Origin: Acidobacteriota bacterium
GTDB lineage: Bacteria; Acidobacteriota; Blastocatellia; Pyrinomonadales; Pyrinomonadaceae
Assembly (NCBI GenBank): GCA_003222835.1
Contig: QHXE01000339.1
Location: 1 to 24,278, forward strand
DNA: 24,278 nucleotides
Reading direction: 5' to 3'
In this document: one piece after another, positions 16,519 through 22,393 of the stretch
Layout of the letters: every line of letters begins with the position of its first letter
How positions within the stretch are numbered: the stretch's first letter is position 1
Notes under the pieces: generated by a model
The model's database searches: none
What the model saw: the letters and a program-made list of their open reading frames with translations, nothing else
What the model was told of the DNA's origin: nothing
Program-made: the position numbers and the translations under genes

Positions 16519-16547
16519 GTGTAACATGCTCGCTGGCTGTGTGTCAA
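16519..16547 (-). promoter_or_regulatory. Possible promoter of the rsbW-STAS genes
   Basis: A perfect TTGACA lies on the minus strand at 16542-16547. The -10 position, 17 bases on, reads TTACAC (16519-16524), a poor match. The location, about 55 bases before GTG 16464, is suitable but the call is weak. Confidence 0.3.
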
Positions 16548-16569
16548 GAAAGTCAGTTAAGATTCTTTC

Positions 16570-17892
16570 GTGATCATTCAACCGGCAAAGAAAATCCGCG
16601 GACGTCTAACGGTTCCCGGAGACAAATCCATTTCTCACCGGGCCGCGATGGTGGCGGCACTGGCGGAAGGCAGTTCTCAGATTACGAACTTTTCGACGAG
16701 CCAAGATTGTGCAGCTACCTTGGCTTGTCTGGAACAACTTGGAGTCTCGATCGAGCGTGACGGTAGCGATCTTTTGATTCATGGGGTTGGGTTGAATGGC
16801 TTGCGGGCGCCGGCTGGGCCACTTGATTGCCGAAACAGTGGTACGACGATGCGTCTGCTAGCCGGAATTCTCGCTGGACAGAGTTTCAAGACAGAACTTA
16901 CCGGGGACGCATCACTGCGTTCGCGTCCGATGCAACGAATCATCGAGCCACTCGAGATGATGGGCGCGCATATTTCGTCCCACGAAGGACGTGCGCCGCT
17001 GGCGATCGAGGGACGCCAGCCGCTTCACGCAATAACTTATAAGTTGCTGGTGGCGAGCGCCCAGGTGAAGTCGTGCGTGCTGTTAGCCGGACTCAACGCC
17101 GACGGACGAACGGAGGTTATTGAGAACGACCCGACCCGCGATCATACCGAACGAATGCTGAGTTACTTTGGCATTCCCGTCGAAACCGGCAAAGCTGAGC
17201 GTGAGGGCGAAAGCGCGAGTTTTGCCGCAGTCTCTGGCCCGGTCAGCTTCATGGCCCAGGACGTTTCGATTCCTGGAGACATTTCTTCCGCCGCCTATTT
17301 TCTGGCCGCCGCAGCCTTGATGCCCGGCTCCTCAATCGAGATTGGTAATGTAGGCATGAATCCTACTCGGGCCTCTTTCTTGAATCAGTTACGCGCGCTT
17401 GGCTTTGACGTTACCGTCAGCGGAACTCGTGAAGAAAGCAACGAACCCGATGGCGCGGTTAGCATTCACGGTGCAGAAGAACCGCGACATCCGGCGGACT
17501 TTCAGCCACCATTCTTGATTGATGGTTTGAGGATCGCTCAGTTGATCGATGAACTGCCTCTACTTGCCGTCGTCGGTTCGCAGATCGAAGGCGGCCTCGA
17601 GATTCGCGACGCGGCAGAGCTGCGCGTCAAGGAATCTGATCGGATTGCGACCACCGCAGGCGGCCTGCGAGCGATGGGCGCAGAAGTCGAGGAATTCGAT
17701 GACGGCTTGCGGGTTACGGGTCCGGCTCGATTGCGCGGAGCGGAGATCGATTCGCATGGCGATCACCGGATCGCCATGGCGTTCAGCATCGCCGGATTGA
17801 TAGCTGAAGGAAAAACGGAAATCAAGGATGCTGATTGCGTTGCCGTCTCTTTTCCGGAATTTTTCGGCCTGCTCAATTCCCTGATTGAGTAG
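16570..17892 (+). CDS. aroA: 3-phosphoshikimate 1-carboxyvinyltransferase (EPSP synthase)
   Basis: This 440-residue enzyme joins shikimate-3-phosphate and phosphoenolpyruvate to give EPSP, the sixth shikimate step. Seen are PGDKSISHRA with Lys19, the glyphosate-region loop RNSGTTMRLLAGILAG, RPMQRIIEPLEMMGA, and the C-terminal LRVKESDRIATTAGGLR and GDHRIAMAFSIAGL. The loop reads NSGTTMRL where E. coli has NAGTAMRP, a form common in Bacillus-like enzymes. The start is GTG 16570; no strong ribosome binding site is seen. aroK follows after 32 bases, so the two are probably co-transcribed. Confidence 0.95.
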   Translation: MIIQPAKKIRGRLTVPGDKSISHRAAMVAALAEGSSQITNFSTSQDCAATLACLEQLGVSIERDGSDLLIHGVGLNGLRAPAGPLDCRNSGTTMRLLAGILAGQSFKTELTGDASLRSRPMQRIIEPLEMMGAHISSHEGRAPLAIEGRQPLHAITYKLLVASAQVKSCVLLAGLNADGRTEVIENDPTRDHTERMLSYFGIPVETGKAEREGESASFAAVSGPVSFMAQDVSIPGDISSAAYFLAAAALMPGSSIEIGNVGMNPTRASFLNQLRALGFDVTVSGTREESNEPDGAVSIHGAEEPRHPADFQPPFLIDGLRIAQLIDELPLLAVVGSQIEGGLEIRDAAELRVKESDRIATTAGGLRAMGAEVEEFDDGLRVTGPARLRGAEIDSHGDHRIAMAFSIAGLIAEGKTEIKDADCVAVSFPEFFGLLNSLIE

Positions 17893-17924
17893 CGCAAGCT
17901 GACAGCTCGCGCCAAATCCGTGCA

Positions 17925-18443
17925 ATGAGAGATCGTCGCATCGTCATTGTTGGCTTCATGGGCTGCGGCAAGACTACAGTCGCCCGGGCGCTGGCCCAGC
18001 GACTGGGCCGCGAAATGATCGATCTGGATTCGTTCATTACCGAGAGCGAGGGCCGGTCGCCTGCCAGGATCATCGAAGAAGATGGCGAGCCGGCGTTTCG
18101 TGAAATAGAGACTCACGCGCTTCGCGACGTTCTGAAGCCGGACGACGCGCGTGTGATCGCGCTCGGCGGCGGGGCGTGGACCATCGCAGCGAATCGTGCC
18201 CTCGTCGCGCAAAATGATTGCCTGAGCGTGTGGCTCGACGCGCCATTTGAATTGTGCTGGGAAAGAATCACCTCGAGCGGCGATAAGCGGCCGCTCGCAC
18301 CCGATCGCGAGAGTGCTCGAAAACTTTACGATTCAAGGCGCAGCGGTTATCAACTCGCAAAGCTGAGAGTGCCCCAAGACCGCGCGAGTGCAACACACGA
18401 CCTTGTCTCTGCCATACTGAATGCTGCGGTCGCGGAAGGGTAA
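17925..18443 (+). CDS. aroK: Shikimate kinase
   Basis: This 172-residue kinase phosphorylates shikimate with ATP, directly before the AroA step. The Walker A loop GFMGCGKTT is at 10-18, the acidic pair Asp33/Asp35 in MIDLDSF, Arg59 in FREIE, the GGG loop at 81-83 and the lid arginine Arg122 in RPLA. Length is normal for the family. It begins 32 bases after the aroA stop, supporting an aroA-aroK unit. The ATG lies after CGTGCA with no strong ribosome binding site. The end is 47 bases from the convergent DUF5615 remnant. Confidence 0.93.
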   Translation: MRDRRIVIVGFMGCGKTTVARALAQRLGREMIDLDSFITESEGRSPARIIEEDGEPAFREIETHALRDVLKPDDARVIALGGGAWTIAANRALVAQNDCLSVWLDAPFELCWERITSSGDKRPLAPDRESARKLYDSRRSGYQLAKLRVPQDRASATHDLVSAILNAAVAEG

Positions 18444-18490
18444 GTGGGAGAGTGAGCATGCCTTTCAAGCCTGACGAATTTCATCAGGAG

Positions 18491-18800
18491 TTAAGATACA
18501 TCGCTGGGCTTAATCACTCTCAGCGCAGCCAATATATCCGGAACAAGCAGCTGCAGATCTTCAAGACGGTTACTGCGGGCTCGCAATACCACAAACCCAA
18601 TCACCATCGAGTTCAAATTCTGCTGGTAACGAATTCCCTTGTCCACAGTGATAAAAACGTCGAATTCAGACTCAGCAAGTCTGATCAACGGCCCATTGAC
18701 CGGTGCTGGCCCAGCCTGCTTGCGGCACGGTTTGTACTTGATGGTCCTCAAGGTATCGAGCAAGCGGGCGAGGCACACACTCGTCTAGCAGGATCTTCAT
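18491..18800 (-). pseudogene. DUF5615 (PIN-like) toxin, frameshifted
   Basis: From ATG 18800 the frame reads MKILLDECVPRPLARYLEDH, the typical start of DUF5615 PIN-like toxins, but meets a stop soon after the AGWAS segment. The remainder (NGPLIRLAESEFDVFITVDKG to the TAA at 18491) continues in another frame. Removing one G near 18702 restores a single 102-residue protein through AGWAST-VNGPL. The gene is thus broken by a one-base insertion, or this is an assembly error. It starts inside the stop of the DUF433 gene (TAATG overlap), the standard antitoxin-toxin coupling. PIN-like toxins are predicted ribonucleases. If the shift is real, the toxin is dead and the antitoxin is an orphan. Confidence 0.8.
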
Positions 18801-19033
18801 TAAGCGGCGGCGTCAAATTGATCTTTTACTTCTTCAAGCAAGGCGACTACTTGATCGTGCTTAACCGTTGGGAAATGGTCAAGAAACCTCTCGACTGTGT
18901 CACCCGCTGCGAGATAATCAAAAAGCGTTGAGACTGGAACACGGGTGCCGCGGAAAACGGGAGCACCTCCGAGAATATCAGGAGAGATCTGGACCGTAGA
19001 CCTTACGGCGGATCGAAATTTTTCTTCGGGCAT
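18800..19033 (-). CDS. DUF433 antitoxin
   Basis: This 77-residue DUF433 protein carries the family core GTRVPVSTLFDYLAAGDTVE followed by FLDHFPTVKHDQVVALLE, a small helix-turn-helix type fold. DUF433 proteins are antitoxins paired with DUF5615 toxins and usually repress their own operon. ATG 19033 has a GAGGG upstream. Its TAA stop overlaps the ATG of the broken toxin gene by one base. It diverges from murA, with a 74-base gap that would hold both promoters. Confidence 0.87.
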   Translation of the reverse strand: MPEEKFRSAVRSTVQISPDILGGAPVFRGTRVPVSTLFDYLAAGDTVERFLDHFPTVKHDQVVALLEEVKDQFDAAA

Positions 19034-19059
19034 AAACCCTCACTCTCAAAGTGAATACT

Positions 19060-19078
19060 ATCATAATGACACTAGTCA
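19060..19078 (-). promoter_or_regulatory. Possible promoter/operator of the DUF433 gene
   Basis: On the minus strand TATGAT (19060-19065) matches a -10 box at 5/6. Directly upstream, TGACTAGTGTCA (19067-19078) has TGAC/GTCA arms and might be an autorepressor site. No good -35 box is seen. Confidence 0.3.
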
Positions 19079-19107
19079 CTCACTCCTTTTTCCTTTAATC
19101 TTTCTTC

Positions 19108-20424
19108 GTGGACAAGTTTCGCATTCGTGGCGGCAATCCGATTAAAGGTCGCGTCTCGATCAGTGGCGCGAAGAACTCTGCCTTGCCTTGCATGGCGGCA
19201 GCGATCCTCACGTCGGAAACGGTCACTCTCCATAACATGCCGTATGTTCGCGACATCATCACGATGCGGCGATTGTTGGAAGACATTGGCGCCACCGTGT
19301 TGACGCCGGAACTACGCACGCACAAGATTTCCACTGCGCATGTCGAGTTGATGGCTGCTCCCTACGAACTAGTGAAGACGATGCGTGCGTCGGTGTTGGC
19401 GCTCGGTCCTCTACTGGCTCGATTTGGCAAAGCGCGGGTTTCGCTGCCCGGCGGTTGTGCTATCGGAGCCAGGCCGATCGACCTGCACCTCGCGACTTTG
19501 ACAAAACTCGGCGCGGAAGTTTTTCTTGAAGCGGGCGACGTCGTTGCGCGCGTTCCGAAAGATGGATTGACCGGCGCGGATATTCTTTTCGACAAAGTCT
19601 CGGTGACTGGCACCGAGAACTTGATGATGGCGGCGACGCTTGCGCGCGGCAAAACGACGATTCACAACGCCGCGCGCGAACCCGAAATTGCCGATCTCGC
19701 CGAACTCTTGAACAAGATGGGCGCGCGTGTTCGTGGCGTCGGCACGCCCACGATTCAAGTTGAAGGCGTCGAAGGGCTTAGCGGTGCGGAACATACCATT
19801 ATTCCCGATCGCATCGAGACTGGGACCTTCATCGCGGCCGGAGCAATTACGAAGGGTGAGTTGGAAATCAAAGATTGCCGGCCGGAACATCTGTCAGAAG
19901 TGATTACCAGGCTACGCGCAGCGAGCGTCGAGATTGATGAAATCAACCAAAGTACTCTGCACGTGCGTTGTTCTAATCGTGGATTGAAAGCGTCTGATCT
20001 GAGCACTGAACCCTATCCCGGTTTTCCCACGGACATGCAAGCGCAATTTATGACGCTGATGACTCAAGCGCAGGGACGTTCGGTAATCACGGAAACCATT
20101 TTCGAGAATCGCTTCATGCATGCTTCAGAACTCCAGCGCATGGGCGCGAGAATTCAAATTAGCCACGACCAGGCGATTGTCGACGGGCCGGACAAATTGA
20201 TTGGCGCGCGGGTTCAGGCTTCCGATTTACGCGCTTCGGCTTCGCTGGTCCTGGCCGGCTTGATTGCCGAAGGCGAAACTTTGATCGATCGCGTCTATCA
20301 CATCGATCGCGGATACGAAAGGATTGAAGCCAAACTGAAGGAAGTCGGCGCCGACATCGAGCGCGTGCGCGAATCAGTCACGGCGCCGCTCGCGCCCGTG
20401 GGCCAGGATGCTGCCGGCGCATGA
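19108..20424 (+). CDS. murA: UDP-N-acetylglucosamine 1-carboxyvinyltransferase
   Basis: This 438-residue enolpyruvyl transferase catalyses the first committed step of peptidoglycan synthesis. Lys22 and Asn23 lie in SGAKNSALP, and the reactive cysteine is Cys117 in LPGGCAIGARPIDLH. PDRIETGTF and DLRASASLVLAGL are the conserved later motifs. Presence of the cysteine, the target of fosfomycin, predicts a sensitive-type active site. The start is GTG 19108 with no obvious ribosome binding site. The last 20 or so residues (Ala/Pro/Gly-rich) exceed the core. AroA, from the same protein superfamily, is encoded 1.2 kb upstream. Confidence 0.95.
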   Translation: MDKFRIRGGNPIKGRVSISGAKNSALPCMAAAILTSETVTLHNMPYVRDIITMRRLLEDIGATVLTPELRTHKISTAHVELMAAPYELVKTMRASVLALGPLLARFGKARVSLPGGCAIGARPIDLHLATLTKLGAEVFLEAGDVVARVPKDGLTGADILFDKVSVTGTENLMMAATLARGKTTIHNAAREPEIADLAELLNKMGARVRGVGTPTIQVEGVEGLSGAEHTIIPDRIETGTFIAAGAITKGELEIKDCRPEHLSEVITRLRAASVEIDEINQSTLHVRCSNRGLKASDLSTEPYPGFPTDMQAQFMTLMTQAQGRSVITETIFENRFMHASELQRMGARIQISHDQAIVDGPDKLIGARVQASDLRASASLVLAGLIAEGETLIDRVYHIDRGYERIEAKLKEVGADIERVRESVTAPLAPVGQDAAGA

Positions 20425-20501
20425 CGCGAGTAAGACCGTGCAGTATGTGATACCATCGGCATTTCGACGTTGACCAGTACTACCGCCTGGCGGAGGTAGG
20501 A

Positions 20502-20996
20502 GTGCTAAGGCCAGACGACCGCGTCGAGTTGATCGAAGGAGAGATCGTCAAGATGAGTCCGATTGGCAGTCTGCATGCAGCGTGCCTGCGAGTTCTACAT
20601 GTAGAGTTGAACGAACTCTTTGGACGTAAGTACATAGTCAGCGTCCAAAGTCCCGTGCGGTTAAACGACTTTTCAGAACCCGAGCCAGATCTGGCCTTAC
20701 TAAAACCGCGCGACGATTTCTACGCCGAGCGTCATCCGACACCAGAAGATGTCGTGCTGATCATCGAAGTGTCTGACACTACGATTCTGTCCGATCGCAA
20801 CGTGAAGATCCCGCTGTACGCCCGCGCCGGAATTCCTGAAGCGTGGCTGGTAAACTTACCCAAGAAGATGATTGAGGTCTACTACGACTTGGTAGAGAAT
20901 CGGTACCGAAAATGTTTGAAGTTCAAGCGCGGAGAAGTCCTGGTTTCACCGACCGTTCCCGGTCTTTCATTGAAAGTTAGCGAGATTATCGGCTAG
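20502..20996 (+). CDS. Uma2-family endonuclease-like protein
   Basis: This 164-residue protein is of the Uma2 (DUF820) family, with the PD-(D/E)XK-like residues Asp63 (EPEPDLAL), Glu89 (IIEVSD) and Lys102 (RNVKIPLYA). The family is widespread and often multicopy, with no settled role. GTG 20502 has GGAGG five bases upstream. Recognisable family sequence, however, extends further back in frame (FDVDQYYRLAEVGV), to a TGA at 20448, without any ATG, GTG or TTG. Either the native start was lost or a shorter form is made from GTG 20502. The HIT gene follows after 16 bases and may be co-transcribed. Confidence 0.82.
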   Translation: MLRPDDRVELIEGEIVKMSPIGSLHAACLRVLHVELNELFGRKYIVSVQSPVRLNDFSEPEPDLALLKPRDDFYAERHPTPEDVVLIIEVSDTTILSDRNVKIPLYARAGIPEAWLVNLPKKMIEVYYDLVENRYRKCLKFKRGEVLVSPTVPGLSLKVSEIIG

Positions 20997-21012
20997 TCTG
21001 TGACCCGAAAAC

Positions 21013-21366
21013 ATGAGCGAACAAGATTGCCTTTTCTGCAAAATCATCAATGGCAACGCTGCGGCCGATGTCGTTTATCAGGACAACCGCTGCGTCGTCA
21101 TTCGCGATATTAATCCGCAAGCGCCGACGCACGTGCTGGTCATTCCGCGTGAACACATTGAATCTCTCGACGATGCTTCGCAGAAAGACGAGATTCTGCT
21201 TGGTCACCTATTGCGAATCTCCGCGAGAGTCGCGAACGAGCATGGACTAAGTGATAGCGGCGGTTATCGCGCCGTAGTCAACACCGGACGCGGCGCAGGC
21301 CAATCAGTGTTTCACCTTCACGTTCATGTGCTTGGCGGCCGCGAGATGACCTGGCCTCCAGGCTAA
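21013..21366 (+). CDS. HIT-family nucleotide-binding hydrolase (HinT-like)
   Basis: This 117-residue protein is a histidine-triad hydrolase. The triad His101, His103 and His105 lies in FHLHVHVLGG, and Cys6/Cys9 in CLFCKI may take part in zinc binding. HinT-type members hydrolyse AMP-lysine or aminoacyl-adenylate-type phosphoramidates. Length and motif match the family. It begins 16 bases after the Uma2 gene and ends 31 bases before the convergent DprA-like gene, with no clear terminator between. Confidence 0.92.
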   Translation: MSEQDCLFCKIINGNAAADVVYQDNRCVVIRDINPQAPTHVLVIPREHIESLDDASQKDEILLGHLLRISARVANEHGLSDSGGYRAVVNTGRGAGQSVFHLHVHVLGGREMTWPPG

Positions 21367-21397
21367 GGGCCACTTTTTAGAAGCAGTTCACGGCTCC

Positions 21398-22393
21398 TCA
21401 TACCGGAAGCAACTCGGGTTGTTTCAGGCGCAGATCCGCTCGCCCTTTCATCCATTCAATAATGTCTTCGATCCCGCCAAGCTCGCCGTCAGAGATCGGC
21501 AACGCCCCCTTGTTTGCGAGTTCTTTATTCCCAGGCGTAACGTTCGCATTCGATCGAACAAAGACGGGACACCAGTTCGCCCTCAGCGCTTCGACGGCTC
21601 CCGCCCACGTGCCGCCTTTTTGATAATCGCTCGAGACGATGACTGCATAATCCGCCGCGCCATAGATGATTTTGTTTCGGCCCATTGCCGCGCCTACAGA
21701 AAAACCATTGTCGGGACGGTAAGGAGTCAACAAAACGAGCCGGCCATCTGCGACCAGCTCACGAACATCAGGTTGCCGGATTGACTTCGAAAGACTGTCC
21801 GCCAGGACCCCAGCAGCATGACCGCCGGAATCCAACCCAGCCTGCATTGAAATGCGATCGGTGCCGCGTGCACCTCCGGAAACAACTGTGACCGAAGCTC
21901 GCGCGCACATCGCTCCTAATTGCTTTGCAAAGTCCTCACCGGGTTCGTCGAGGTTGCGAGAGCCCACAACTGCGACCGCCAGCTGCTGAAGAATCGTTAG
22001 CTCTCCGGCTCCAAACAACACCGGGGGTGCCTGATGCTTGAGCGTATTCCGAATGCGCGCCGGATAGGCATCGTCTGTGCGCGTCACACACCAGATGCCA
22101 GTGTCGGCCAAGTTCTCTAACTCAACCGCCATGGCTCCTCCCCGCGTGAGCAAGCTAACGATCCGCTCCGCCTCAGAAAGTACAAGTCCCAGTTCCTTTG
22201 CCAACTCATGAGCTGCCACGCCCAGCAATGCAGAAGGACGCCTTAAATCCGAGGCGCCGATCTTCTGCGCCAGCCCGTTCCACTCTTTCAAAGTGAGCGC
22301 TGTGGCATCATGCTCTTCGCTCAATCCGAGTTGCGAACACAACATGACTATGGCCATGCCGTCTTCGCTCAATAGTTCACGCGTGTCATTCAT
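21398..22393 (-). CDS. DprA/Smf-like protein (SLOG Rossmann fold)
   Basis: This 331-residue protein resembles DprA, which binds single-stranded DNA and loads RecA in transformation. The Rossmann core has AVVGSRN (141-147), SGGARGTDR (172-180), GRNKIIYGAADYAVIV (238-253) and KGGTWAGAVEAL (259-270). These differ from standard DprA (SGLARGID, RNRIIAGL, SGSLITA). No winged-helix C-terminal domain is seen, and an N-terminal helical region precedes the core. The gene overlaps the end of the RecQ-PRTase gene by four bases (ATGA), so the two are translationally coupled. This context, rather than a competence operon, sets it apart from housekeeping DprA. A nucleotide or DNA sensor in a defence system is possible but unproven. 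Confidence 0.83.
   Translation of the reverse strand: MNDTRELLSEDGMAIVMLCSQLGLSEEHDATALTLKEWNGLAQKIGASDLRRPSALLGVAAHELAKELGLVLSEAERIVSLLTRGGAMAVELENLADTGIWCVTRTDDAYPARIRNTLKHQAPPVLFGAGELTILQQLAVAVVGSRNLDEPGEDFAKQLGAMCARASVTVVSGGARGTDRISMQAGLDSGGHAAGVLADSLSKSIRQPDVRELVADGRLVLLTPYRPDNGFSVGAAMGRNKIIYGAADYAVIVSSDYQKGGTWAGAVEALRANWCPVFVRSNANVTPGNKELANKGALPISDGELGGIEDIIEWMKGRADLRLKQPELLPV

Noticed and set aside
18452..18931. Plus-strand frame of 159 residues downstream of aroK
   Set aside because: It is antisense to the DUF433/DUF5615 pair, has no recognisable family, and covers both genes of a standard toxin-antitoxin unit on the other strand.
21367..21397. Terminator between the HIT and DprA-like genes
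   Set aside because: The 31-base convergent gap shows no stable stem followed by a T-run on either strand.
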